A stretch of 64,000 bases of DNA, taken from NCBI RefSeq assembly GCF_028767125.1, contig NZ_JAKCWP010000007.1, forward strand, positions 1 to 64,000, written 5' to 3'. The notes under the pieces are model-generated. The model saw only the letters and a list, made by a program, of their open reading frames with translations. It had not been told where the DNA came from and did no database searches. The stretch comes from Chelativorans sp. YIM 93263. Lineage in GTDB: Bacteria; Pseudomonadota; Alphaproteobacteria; Rhizobiales; Rhizobiaceae. Shown piece after piece: positions 47,436 to 55,649 of this stretch (the first letter of the stretch is position 1; every line of letters starts with the position of its first letter). Made by a program: the position numbers and the translations under genes.

Positions 47436-48191
47436 TCAGATCTGGTATCCGCCGGCCACATCCAGGGCGCCTCCGCTGATGTAGTCCGCGTTCGGACCTG
47501 CGAAGAAGCAAACGGTCGCGGCCACCTCTTCCACGGTTGCGACCCGGCGGATCGCATGAAGATCCATCACCGCTTCCGGCACGTTGTGGGCTGTGGCCGA
47601 CGCCATGTCCGTTGGCATGATGCCTGGCTGCACGACATTCACGGTGATGTTCCGCGGGCCAAGATCACGTCCGATGGCTTTCGCATACCCGGCGATTGCC
47701 GCCTTGGTGCCCGTGTAGTCCGCCGCGCCCGGAAACGCGGTACGGCTGGCAATCGCCGAGCCTATGAAGATGATACGTCCACCGTCCGACAGCTTTTGCG
47801 CCGCGGCCCGCGTTGTCGCCACCGCGCCGAGCACATTGACGTGCCACATGCGGTCCAGTTCATCGGCATTGAGTTGCGGGTCGTCGACCTTCTTGCCCTG
47901 AACCGCGATGCCCGCATTGTTCACGAGGATATCGAGCTGGCCGAAGTGTGAGACGACTGCGTCGATCAAGGTCTTGGCGGATGACAGGTCGGCCTGGTCG
48001 CTTTTGATCGCGACGGCGCGCACGCCCTTTGCCTTTAGTTTCTCGACGACGACGTCGGCCTTCTCGGCAGACGCCACATAGCTGACCGCAACATCAGCTC
48101 CTTGTTCGGCGAGAGCTTCGGCAGTGGCCGCTCCAAGCCCGCGCGACCCGCCAGTTACGAGTGCAACCTTGCCTATCAATGTCTTCTGCAT
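47436..48191 (-). CDS. SDR-family oxidoreductase (3-oxoacyl-ACP reductase-like)
   Basis: 251 residues. Cofactor site KVALVTGGSRGLGAATAEAL, DILVNNAGIAVQG, catalytic IIFIGSAIASR and YTGTKAAIAGYAKAIGRDLG (Tyr/Lys), and VNVVQPGIMPTDM. The C-terminal FAGPNADYISGGALDVAGGY is typical of FabG-like SDRs. Fatty-acid synthesis is unlikely given the accessory context; the substrate is unknown. It lies 58 bases upstream of the larger SDR in the same direction. Confidence 0.92.
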   Translation of the reverse strand: MQKTLIGKVALVTGGSRGLGAATAEALAEQGADVAVSYVASAEKADVVVEKLKAKGVRAVAIKSDQADLSSAKTLIDAVVSHFGQLDILVNNAGIAVQGKKVDDPQLNADELDRMWHVNVLGAVATTRAAAQKLSDGGRIIFIGSAIASRTAFPGAADYTGTKAAIAGYAKAIGRDLGPRNITVNVVQPGIMPTDMASATAHNVPEAVMDLHAIRRVATVEEVAATVCFFAGPNADYISGGALDVAGGYQI

Positions 48192-48239
48192 GAAATAACC
48201 TCTCTGTGCATAATTGGACGTCCTTGTCCGGTTGGCTGA

Positions 48240-48916
48240 TTACTTGCAGGCACGCTGGGTGCCCTCAGGCTGGGTGATGCGTCGCGCTCTGGCGAGGTTT
48301 GCCTTCAGTTCCAGCGCGGTCTGGTGCTCGTGCGCGATCCAGGCGGGTTGGCCTGGGCCGCTGCGCCAGGACTCGCTGAGTGGACTGTTGTCGACCGTGT
48401 CGAAGCCAAACTGGTCGTACAGCCGCGTCACGAGTTCCACGGCTTCGGGGTAGTTGCTCGGAACCGAAAGCGCATGACGGTTGGGAGCACCAGGCGGCTT
48501 GGCCAAGATGAAGAGGGGGGCGCCTGGATGTGGGTGAAGGCCTTGGCCACCTTCGAAGTGGGCAGCTGCTCCTGGCGGAGTTCGTGAACTGTCTTCTCTC
48601 CGGAGTCGATGACGGGGAACTGGCCATCTCGCCAGGGCATGTAGTTGTTCGTGTCGAGCACGATCTTGCCCGCGAGCTGCTCCACAGGCATATCGTTGGC
48701 GAGCTTCAGGGGGACGGCCACCACGACAAAGTCGCCCGCCTCTGCGGCGCCGGCCGCAGTCGCAGCCCAAGCGCGGGGCCCGAGTTCGGCGACAAGACCT
48801 TTCAAGGTCTCGGCTCCGCGGGAGTTGGCGATGACGACCTTGTAGCCGATCGCAGTGGCCGCACGCGCGATCTGGCTGCCGACCTCGCCGGCGCCAATGA
48901 TGCCGATGGTCGTCAT
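48240..48916 (-). pseudogene. NADPH-dependent F420 reductase-like protein, frameshifted
   Basis: From ATG 48916 the frame reads TIGIIGAGEVGSQIARAATA, then VVVAVPLKLANDMPVEQLAG and KVAKAFTHIQAP. At a run of six C on the minus strand (48515-48520) it leaves frame. The rest continues in another frame: LFILAKPPGAPNRHALSVPS, QFGFDTVDNSPLSESWRSGP, and stops at 48240. One extra C would restore a 226-residue NADP oxidoreductase of the coenzyme F420-dependent type. It could be gene decay, slippage-based phase variation or a sequencing error. Confidence 0.75.
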
Positions 48917-48944
48917 AAGCCGCCGCCGCAGAGCGAGGGCTTGC

Positions 48945-49168
48945 CGACATTCATGTCGGCCTGATCGGTGTTAATCGCGATGGCGTGCACGCCGGTCTTT
49001 TTCAACTGTTGAATGACCGCCTCTGCTTCTATCTGCTTCTATTGCTGACGTGACGCAGCCGATCGCAACGTCAGTACCCTGGGCCACCGGCATAAAGGCG
49101 GCCGCAGCTCCAAGTCCCAGAGACTCCCCGGCGGTCAGAGCAGCCTTGTCCTTCAACGCGTTCGACAT
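48945..49168 (-). pseudogene. Truncated SDR N-terminal remnant
   Basis: The start MSNALKDKAALTAGESLGLG resembles SDR openings (…KAALVTGGSRGLG), and a downstream frame reads VHAIAINTDQADMNVGKP, as in the intact SDR at 47436-48191. The Rossmann glycine motif is damaged, there is at least one frameshift, and the last two-thirds are absent. It ends where the F420-type oxidoreductase gene begins, probably a deletion scar. Confidence 0.6.
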
Positions 49169-49235
49169 GAGAACCCTTTCGGCACACGATCAGGACACTT
49201 CCTCGTCCCTTGGCAGGTGGAAGCGCTTTGATTTC

Positions 49236-49249
49236 GTAATAACTGTTAC
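49236..49249. promoter_or_regulatory. Candidate operator for the TetR regulator
   Basis: The imperfect palindrome GTAATAACTGTTAC lies in the AT-rich region between the divergent SDR cluster and the TetR gene, 82 bases before the TetR start. Position fits an autoregulatory site; symmetry is only moderate. Confidence 0.3.
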
Positions 49250-49330
49250 TATAATGAACGGTATGAAATTGGACACGAGCTGTCAAGTAGTTTATTAACG
49301 GCCATTATGAAAACATGCTGAGGTGTGCTG

Positions 49331-49915
49331 ATGGGACGCCATCGTGAATTTGACGTGGAGAAGGCGCTCGACGCTGTACTGTGCGTCTTCTGGCGCAAGG
49401 GTTACGAGGGGGCCTCCTACACCGACCTCACCGAGGCTGCCGGTGTGGAGAGGCCGGCACTCTATTCCGCCTTTGGCAACAAGGAAGCGCTCTTCCGCCG
49501 AGCCCTGGCTCGCTACTACGAGCGGTACATGGACTTCATTCCAGAGGCGCTTCAGCGCCCGACGGCGCGGGAAGTTGCTGCGCACATCCTGTACAGTTCA
49601 GCCGATCTCCATACACGTTATCCCAGCCATCCAGGTTGTCTTAACATCAACGGAGCCTTGGCGGGGTCGGATGAAGCGGAGCCTATACGACACGCGTTGA
49701 TAGATGTTCGCGCCGCGGGAGAGGCGCAACTTCGTGAACGCTTCGAACGCGCAAAGGCAGAGGGCGATTTATCCGAGACGGCCAAACCTGATGCGCTTGC
49801 GGCATTCGTGATGGCTGTCGGTCACGGAATGGCAGTGCAGGCCAAGGCCGGCTTTACCCGAGACATGCTAGAGGCTGTTGCTGAGCAAGCGCTTTCCACT
49901 TGGCCAACCAGGTAG
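49331..49915 (+). CDS. TetR-family transcriptional regulator
   Basis: 194 residues from ATG 49331, with GAGGTG seven to eight bases upstream; a GTG two codons earlier is possible. HTH: FDVEKALDAVLCVFWRKGYE, TDLTEAAGVERPALYSAFGN, KEALFRRAL. The C-terminal domain contains HPGCLNINGALAGSDEAEP, typical of the TetR subgroup with a conserved GC(L/F) motif. Divergent from the SDR/oxidoreductase cluster, which it probably represses. Confidence 0.92.
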   Translation: MGRHREFDVEKALDAVLCVFWRKGYEGASYTDLTEAAGVERPALYSAFGNKEALFRRALARYYERYMDFIPEALQRPTAREVAAHILYSSADLHTRYPSHPGCLNINGALAGSDEAEPIRHALIDVRAAGEAQLRERFERAKAEGDLSETAKPDALAAFVMAVGHGMAVQAKAGFTRDMLEAVAEQALSTWPTR

Positions 49916-50304
49916 TTCCACACGTTCCGGAAAGTCACCCTGAACCTTGCCTGCGAGCAATCTCTTCCCCGAACCGGCGGATTAGCGTGCGCTCTACAAG
50001 CAGATGTATCCGAAGGACCTCTCGAAACCACAGCTGGAAGACATCTGAAATGAACGGCAACTTACAGGACAGCCATCAGGGCGTTGAATGTCGTAGATGG
50101 GCGCGCAGCTGAGATCTTTGAAGTGCGGAGCAAACTTCTGCTTCAGGTCAAACCTGCTGGTTCGTGGAGAAACCCTTTGCAACCACCGACTGCCTTCCAT
50201 CGACATCTGGGCACGAACAGTTTTGCTTAAAAGGTCAACAACACTGCCTCAACGGCAACATAGTTGCCAAAAGCAAAATAGCGCTGCAATGGACAAAAGC
50301 GAAA
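49916..50304. other. Non-coding stretch between TetR gene and tRNA-Arg
   Basis: No recognisable gene. It lies at the 3' side of tRNA-Arg, where an integrase gene would be expected if the accessory zone were an island; none is visible, even as a clear remnant. Confidence 0.4.
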
Positions 50305-50381
50305 TGGCGCGCCCGGGAAGATTCGAACTCCCGACCCCCAGATTCGTAGTCTGGTGCTCTATCCAGCTGAGCTACGGGCGC
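50305..50381 (-). tRNA. tRNA-Arg (anticodon ACG)
   Basis: 77 bases with encoded CCA. Acceptor GCGCCCG pairs with CGGGCGC. D arm GCTCAGCTGGATAGAGC, anticodon stem CCAGA/TCTGG with loop CTACGAA (anticodon ACG), T arm CGGGAGTTCGAATCTTCCCG. Its 3' end faces the degenerate accessory zone. Confidence 0.95.
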
Positions 50382-50550
50382 AGAGGACCGCTCCGGTAGG
50401 CGCAAGCGCCTGCTCAAAGCGAACGCCGCCTACCTAACGACTGAAGACGGCAAAAGCAAGCGGTCATGTGAATTTCCTGCAGCTTATCCAAATGCGGGCT
50501 CCGGAAAATTCACCTGCCGTGAGCTAAAGGCTGATATACCAAGGAATATA

Positions 50551-52005
50551 TCAACTCTCGCCATCAGGTATGCTGATCGCAAAGGTGGTGTGTCCCGGTC
50601 TACTCTCGAGCAGATCGATCTTGCCGCCATGGGCACGCACGAGTTCGTTGGCAATGGCCAAACCCAGGCCCGTGCCCCCACTGCGGGCCGAGCCGCGGAA
50701 GGCGGCGAAGAGATTTTCGCGCGCTTTTTCCGGCAAGCCGGGGCCGGTGTCCCTGACCAGAATCCGCACGACACCGTCCTTGCGCTCCGCGGAAACGGTC
50801 AGCTTGCGCACGACCACCACATCCGATTCTACCGCCATCGCCTGGATCGCATTCCGGCAGAGATTGGCTAGGACGCGGAAGAGCTGATCGCTGTCCGCGT
50901 GGATTTCGAGGTCATCCGAAACATCGTTGACGAATTCTATCTCGCGCCCGGGATCGAAGGCGAGCATCGCCCGCGCATCCTCGACCAGCGGACGAAGACG
51001 GAGCCGGCGCCGCTGCGGCGGTGCTTCCTGGGTTCGCCCATATGCAAGCACACCTTCCGTGTAGGAAACCGCTCGGTCTAGCGTGCGCACCAGCTTCGGA
51101 GCCAAAGACTGCACGGTGGGATCGTCGATCATGGACAACCGGTCGGACATGAGCTGCGCGGAAGCCAGCATGTTGCGCATGTCATGGTTGATCTTCGAGA
51201 CCGCGAGGCCGAGATCGGCCAGACGCTTGCGCTCACCGAGCGTACGATGGAGGGTTGCCTGCATGTCCGCCAGTTCATACTCGGCGACGCCGATCTCGTC
51301 ATTCCGGTTCTCCGGCTTGATGATACGGCCTGAATCGTCCGGTGCGGCCGCAAACTCCAGCATGGACTGCGTCATCGCGCGGATCGGCCGGATCATGATG
51401 CGGTTAATCGCGTAGAAGACCAAAGTGGCGGTGAAGAGCGAAATGATCAGCGAGAGAAGTGCTACATTGCGCGCGTATATCAGCATGGCCGAACGCAAAT
51501 AGGACTCGTCAATCACGATCTCGTACTGGGCTGGGTTTTCCCCGACGCGGCCATAAACGCGCATAATCCTGTCGCTGCCAAATAACATCGTATCGAAAGC
51601 CTGCCGAATCGCTTCCAGCGGACCTATGCCGTCGAGGTCTATGTGCAGATCGACCTGCGGCGGCATTTCCGAGACGATCATCAGCCGCGAAGTGCCTCCG
51701 TCGCGAACGGCGATGGCCTTGGCGCCAGTGGTTATGAGAAGCTCGCGGCGGGCTTCCGGGCTGAGGCCCTGCGTCTGGCCGCCATCGGTCAGGACGATGC
51801 TGGCCACCGCCACCGTGCGCAGGCGCTGGTTCATCCACTCCAGGCCAAAATTGGCCACAGACGGTATGAAGATGAGCACTTCCGCAGCCATGACGAAAAG
51901 GATGGTCAGCAGGAGCAGCTTGGTTGAAAGTCCTCCCGTCAACGGGACAGCGCCGGACTGCGTCTTTTCCGCCCCGCTCGTTTCGCGCTCCTGCCCGCCA
52001 GCCAT
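50551..52005 (-). CDS. Orphan sensor histidine kinase
   Basis: 484 residues. Two membrane segments (about 27-48, LLLLTILFVMAAEVLIFIPS, and about 178-200) bound a periplasmic domain; a HAMP domain follows. The H-box is VSKINHDMRNMLASAQLMSD, with HDMRN in place of the usual HELR. N-box NLCRNAIQAM, G1 DTGPGLPEKA and G2 GTGLGLAIANELVRAHGG are present. No response regulator is adjacent. HDxRN-type kinases of this form are common in Hyphomicrobiales. Signal and partner unknown. Confidence 0.92.
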   Translation of the reverse strand: MAGGQERETSGAEKTQSGAVPLTGGLSTKLLLLTILFVMAAEVLIFIPSVANFGLEWMNQRLRTVAVASIVLTDGGQTQGLSPEARRELLITTGAKAIAVRDGGTSRLMIVSEMPPQVDLHIDLDGIGPLEAIRQAFDTMLFGSDRIMRVYGRVGENPAQYEIVIDESYLRSAMLIYARNVALLSLIISLFTATLVFYAINRIMIRPIRAMTQSMLEFAAAPDDSGRIIKPENRNDEIGVAEYELADMQATLHRTLGERKRLADLGLAVSKINHDMRNMLASAQLMSDRLSMIDDPTVQSLAPKLVRTLDRAVSYTEGVLAYGRTQEAPPQRRRLRLRPLVEDARAMLAFDPGREIEFVNDVSDDLEIHADSDQLFRVLANLCRNAIQAMAVESDVVVVRKLTVSAERKDGVVRILVRDTGPGLPEKARENLFAAFRGSARSGGTGLGLAIANELVRAHGGKIDLLESRPGHTTFAISIPDGES

Positions 52006-52053
52006 GCCGCTTCCCGATTCTCACCCGGTGGCGGCTCTATGCCGCACTGGAGA

Positions 52054-53484
52054 TTATCCGAATAACCGCAGAAAGCGTATCAGTCCATGCACTGCCGGTT
52101 TGGCAGCCATTCCGGAAAAATAACCGATGGCCGCTCTTTTTCCGATTTCGGAGCGAGTCGGATAGGGAGCAACGTAGGCGGCGATGTCCTGGATCTTCAT
52201 GCGGCGGGAGATGGCCAGGGACCAAAAGCTGATCAACTCCCCCGCTTCACTGCCGACAATCGAAGCTCCGAGAATACGCCCCCCCCGCCCGACAACGAGC
52301 TTGATGAAACCGGCGGTCGCCCGCTCGGCTCGTGCACGATCGTTTTCCGCAAGCGGGCTACGCAGCACTGTAACGGCCATGCCCTGCTTTCGTGCATCCG
52401 CTTCTGTAAGGCCAATATGGGCGAGTTCGGGATCGGTATAGGTCACCCAGGGAATGATGTCCCGCTTTTCCATAGCCGGCAGGCGAAACAGCAGTGCGCG
52501 CACCACAAGCCCCGCGTGATAATTGGCCACGTGCGTGAACTGCAGTCCGCCCGAGACGACATCGCCGATGGCATAGACGCGGCGGTTGGTGGTGCGCAGC
52601 TTGTTCGAAACCTTGATACCGCTGGGATCGAAGTCGATTCCGGCGCGCTCCAGCGCCAGCGCGCCGACATTGGCCCGCCGCCCCGTCGCCACAAGCAGGT
52701 GTGAGCCCTCTATAGTCAGCGGTTTGCCGTCGCGCTCGACATGGATCCGAACGCCGGACGTGCCATGGCTTTCTACCCGCTGCACCTTGGCGTTTTCGAG
52801 GATTTTCACGCCTTCTTCCCGCAGCGTTTCGACGACGACCGACGCCAGTTCCGGATCGTCTTTGCCGAGCGCGGTTTGCGCTTCGACGACACTTACACGA
52901 GCGCCCAGCCGGCGGTGCGCCTGCGCAAGCTCCAAACCGATCGGCCCGCCACCGATGACGACCAAGTGCTCCGGCTTTTCAGTGCGCTCGAAAATGGTTT
53001 CGTTGGTGAAGTAGGGAGTGGTTTCGAGCCCGGCAATCGGCGGCACCATAGGCGAGGAGCCGGTGGCAATCACGAAGCGGCGAGCGCGAATCTCATAGTC
53101 TCCCGCGACGACCGTGCCGGCGTCCCGAAAGTGCGCCTCTTCCTGAATGACCTTGACGCCGAGCTCGGTAAAGCGCTCGACCGAATCGTGCGGCGCTATG
53201 GATGCAATGACATCTCGTACGTGCTGCATCACCTGATCAAAATCGACCTGAGGATCGACATTAGCCACACCGAAGCGCGCGCTATGGGAAACCCGCTGCG
53301 CCTGCTTGGCCGCTGCCAGCATGGATTTCGACGGCACGCAGCCGTAGTTAAGACAATCGCCACCCATCCTGCCGCGCTCGATCAGCACGACGGGCACGCC
53401 GAACGCGGCTACCGCGGCCGCGACCGTCAGTCCGCCCGAGCCCGCGCCAATCACACAAACATCCGGCTTCAGCAATGTAGCCAT
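52054..53484 (-). CDS. MerA-like FAD/NAD(P) disulfide oxidoreductase
   Basis: 476 residues. FAD motif VCVIGAGSGGLTVAAAVAAF, redox-active pair in GGDCLNYGCVPSKSML, NAD motif VVIGGGPIGLELAQAHRRLG, second FAD motif VYAIGDVVSGGLQFTH and dimerisation domain (DPELAHIGLTEADARKQGM). Near the C-terminus APYPTRSE replaces the HPT of lipoamide dehydrogenase, so the catalytic His is Tyr, as in mercuric reductases. The Hg-binding vicinal Cys tail and N-terminal HMA domain are absent, so mercury is not the expected substrate. Clustered with a TVP38/VTT gene, a recurrent pairing. Confidence 0.88.
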   Translation of the reverse strand: MATLLKPDVCVIGAGSGGLTVAAAVAAFGVPVVLIERGRMGGDCLNYGCVPSKSMLAAAKQAQRVSHSARFGVANVDPQVDFDQVMQHVRDVIASIAPHDSVERFTELGVKVIQEEAHFRDAGTVVAGDYEIRARRFVIATGSSPMVPPIAGLETTPYFTNETIFERTEKPEHLVVIGGGPIGLELAQAHRRLGARVSVVEAQTALGKDDPELASVVVETLREEGVKILENAKVQRVESHGTSGVRIHVERDGKPLTIEGSHLLVATGRRANVGALALERAGIDFDPSGIKVSNKLRTTNRRVYAIGDVVSGGLQFTHVANYHAGLVVRALLFRLPAMEKRDIIPWVTYTDPELAHIGLTEADARKQGMAVTVLRSPLAENDRARAERATAGFIKLVVGRGGRILGASIVGSEAGELISFWSLAISRRMKIQDIAAYVAPYPTRSEIGKRAAIGYFSGMAAKPAVHGLIRFLRLFG

Positions 53485-53567
53485 GAAATTCTACTCCTAA
53501 AGCTTAGGACGCGTGACGGGCGCCGCGGCGCAGCCAATAGCGAGATCCCAAACGGGCTTTCATGCAG

Positions 53568-54320
53568 TCAGGGGAGTTTCGCCGCGCTCAGTTTCTTTAC
53601 GATTACCGGAATGGCAACGACAACAGCGAGCGCAGCGAATGCAAGTGTGAGCTGCGGAGTTACCAGATCGCCGAGCATCAGGTCCTGGCCGGATTCCGCC
53701 GCGGAAACCAGGGAAGTCTCCAGTCCATGCCCGAGATAAGCAAAGGCGAATGTTCCCGGCGCAATGCCCAGCGCCGTCGCCCCGACATAGGTTCTGATCG
53801 GGACATTGAACGCGGCCGGCATGACATTGACCAGCCAGAAGGGGAAAACCGGAGCTAGCCGCAAAATCAAGAGGTAGCCAAACGCGTCCTTCTCGAACCC
53901 CTCAGCCACACGGGTGGCACGTTTCCCCAACCGCCGCCTCACGAAATCACCGCACGCCGTGCGCGCCGCCAGAAAAAGCAGCGTCGCGCCGATCGTGGCG
54001 GAAACGATGACCAGCGCCCCGCCCAAAACCCACCCGAAGAGGAATCCTCCAGCAATCGTCAGCAGGGAGGCCACGGGCAAGGAGGCCGCAACGGCAGCTA
54101 TGTATAGGAGTGCAAACAGGGTGGGAGCGAGAAGCGGGTAGGCAGCCACATAGGCACCGAGGACCGCGCGGCTTTCCGCCAGACGGGAAAGGGTAAGATG
54201 AGTGTGCCAGCCCATCGCATAGACGAAGCCGAGCACCAAAACGACAAAGAGCAATGGCAGGAAGCGCCAGACAGAGCGCTTTTTGCTGTTATTCTCTAAG
54301 CTTGTTTCAGTTTCAGACAT
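53568..54320 (-). CDS. TVP38/TMEM64 (VTT domain) membrane protein
   Basis: 250 residues from ATG 54320 (MSETETSLENNSKKRSVWRF); an ATG nine codons upstream is less likely. Six or so membrane segments. Family core ASLPVASLLTIAGGFLFGWV followed by GATLLFLAARTACGDFVRRRLG, and LRLAPVFPFWLVNVMPAAFN, then VPIRTYVGATALGIAPGTFAF. SNARE-associated/DedA-like fold, possibly a lipid scramblase or transporter. Just downstream (leftward) is the MerA-like gene, its usual partner. Confidence 0.9.
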   Translation of the reverse strand: MSETETSLENNSKKRSVWRFLPLLFVVLVLGFVYAMGWHTHLTLSRLAESRAVLGAYVAAYPLLAPTLFALLYIAAVAASLPVASLLTIAGGFLFGWVLGGALVIVSATIGATLLFLAARTACGDFVRRRLGKRATRVAEGFEKDAFGYLLILRLAPVFPFWLVNVMPAAFNVPIRTYVGATALGIAPGTFAFAYLGHGLETSLVSAAESGQDLMLGDLVTPQLTLAFAALAVVVAIPVIVKKLSAAKLP

Positions 54321-54492
54321 ACCTGTGGGTCCTGCAAGCGATTGCACCTACATGACCCTTCTGACCGCGGTCCGCAACGCGTGCGAGGAGGTCTCACCAG
54401 GTTGTGACACCCGTGATGTTGCCTCTCACCGGAAAGTGAGAGGCATCTTACGGTCATCGAGGTCGCCCACGGGCAAGCCTCGAAGATGCCGG

Positions 54493-54873
54493 TCAGCGAC
54501 GAGCGTCGATAGACAGAGCACCGGCGCCGTGGGCCGTCAGCACGAAAAAGCCGCCTGCAATCGCGAGATTTTTCATGAATTGCGTGACCTGGCCCTGGTC
54601 GCCGAAATCGAAATGGCCGATCAGGGCCGTGCCAATCGTGAAAAGTCCGAGGACAAACGCGGCGACCCTCGTTTGAAAACCAACGAGAACCGCGATCCCA
54701 CCGACGAACTCGATCAGAGCGACGATCCAGGCTGTCACAATCGGCAGCGGGAGCCCCAGGCTGCCGAGGTAGCCCGCCGTACCACCGATATCGGTCAGCT
54801 TTCCGAACCCGGAAATAATGAAAATGGTCGCTAGAAGAACGCGGCCGAGCGCCAGGAGAGCCGTATCGGACAT
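54493..54873 (-). CDS. DoxX family membrane protein
   Basis: 126 residues from ATG 54873 (MSDTALLALGRVLLATIFII). Four membrane helices. Family features LGRVLLATIFIISGFGKLTD, GTAGYLGSLGLPLP, ALIEFVGGIAVLVGFQTRVA and TQFMKNLAIAGGFFVLTAHG. DoxX-like proteins are often found with redox and thiol-related membrane complexes. Here it precedes the TVP38/MerA-like pair. The reaction is unknown. Confidence 0.92.
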   Translation of the reverse strand: MSDTALLALGRVLLATIFIISGFGKLTDIGGTAGYLGSLGLPLPIVTAWIVALIEFVGGIAVLVGFQTRVAAFVLGLFTIGTALIGHFDFGDQGQVTQFMKNLAIAGGFFVLTAHGAGALSIDARR

Positions 54874-55082
54874 ATGAAATTTCCTGCTGATGTTGACATT
54901 GATCCGGCTCCATATCGCCATTTCGCCAACAACGCCACACAACATCCTGTTGACGGTGTGTTGCCGGAACGCTGAATTATAGCATGGGCTCGGTCATAAA
55001 CCGACAGCCCCGAAAACGATGGCCAGCAGTTTGGTCTCTGCCATCGTGGGCGGTCTTGGAATTCTGGAACAAGACGGGAAAT

Positions 55083-55109
55083 AAAAAGGGGCGCAGAGCG
55101 CCCCTTTTT
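55083..55109 (-). terminator. Rho-independent terminator after small lipoprotein gene
   Basis: Stem GGGGCGC (55088-55094) pairs with GCGCCCC (55098-55104), loop AGA, with T-runs on both strands, so it can work in either direction. Twenty bases after the stop of the leftward lipoprotein gene. Confidence 0.88.
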
Positions 55110-55128
55110 ACTGGCATCGCACGGAGCC

Positions 55129-55272
55129 TTACTGAGCCGGCTGGGCCGGATCGGTCGTCCCTGCGCCGCCGTCCATGGCGCCATCACCGTCCGGCGGAGC
55201 TTCACCGCCTTCGCAAGCAGCCAAGGCAAACAGGCCAAGGGCCGACACTGCGGCAATCAACAATTTCTTCAT
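55129..55272 (-). CDS. Very small lipoprotein
   Basis: 47 residues from ATG 55272, with AAGGAGG nine bases upstream. Signal peptide and lipobox MKKLLIAAVSALGLFALAAC. The mature part is only about 28 residues of G, D, P, A and E (EGGEAPPDGDGAMDGGAGTT). A strong ribosome site and terminator support it as a real gene. Function is unknown. Confidence 0.75.
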   Translation of the reverse strand: MKKLLIAAVSALGLFALAACEGGEAPPDGDGAMDGGAGTTDPAQPAQ

Positions 55273-55303
55273 GGTACTATCCTCCTTTCTTGGGTGGTCA
55301 GGT

Positions 55304-55531
55304 TTAGTCGCTGACGATCGCAGAGAACTCCTCAGGACCGAGATCACCACTTCCATCGGCGTCGATCGCACTGAAGGTTTCCTCCGCAAGATCCGGGAGC
55401 ACGGCCCGCAGTTCCGGAAGCGTAATCGCCCCGCTCTGATCGATGTCGATCGACTCAAAATCGACCGCCTGCGCCAGAGCGGGACCGGCAAAAGCAGCGG
55501 CGATAACGGCTATGAGGGTATGCTTCGTCAA
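55304..55531 (-). CDS. Small secreted EF-hand calcium-binding protein
   Basis: 75 residues from TTG 55531, chosen because GGAGG lies seven bases upstream and a signal peptide (THTLIAVIAAAFAGPALAQ-like) follows at once. The mature protein holds two EF-hand loops: DIDQSGAITLPEL and DADGSGDLGPEEF, with Asp/Ser/Glu at the calcium positions. Periplasmic calcium binding is expected. It lies 31 bases upstream of the tiny lipoprotein gene and is probably co-transcribed with it. Confidence 0.8.
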   Translation of the reverse strand: MTKHTLIAVIAAAFAGPALAQAVDFESIDIDQSGAITLPELRAVLPDLAEETFSAIDADGSGDLGPEEFSAIVSD

Positions 55532-55649
55532 AATTGACCTCCGTCTCGTTGAGTTCGGGCCACGCCTTTTGGCATCGCCCAGCTTCCCCTGCCCAAAGAG
55601 AAATTTCCGTTCTCGCCTTCCGCAGCCGTAATCGTGTTCGTTCACATGG

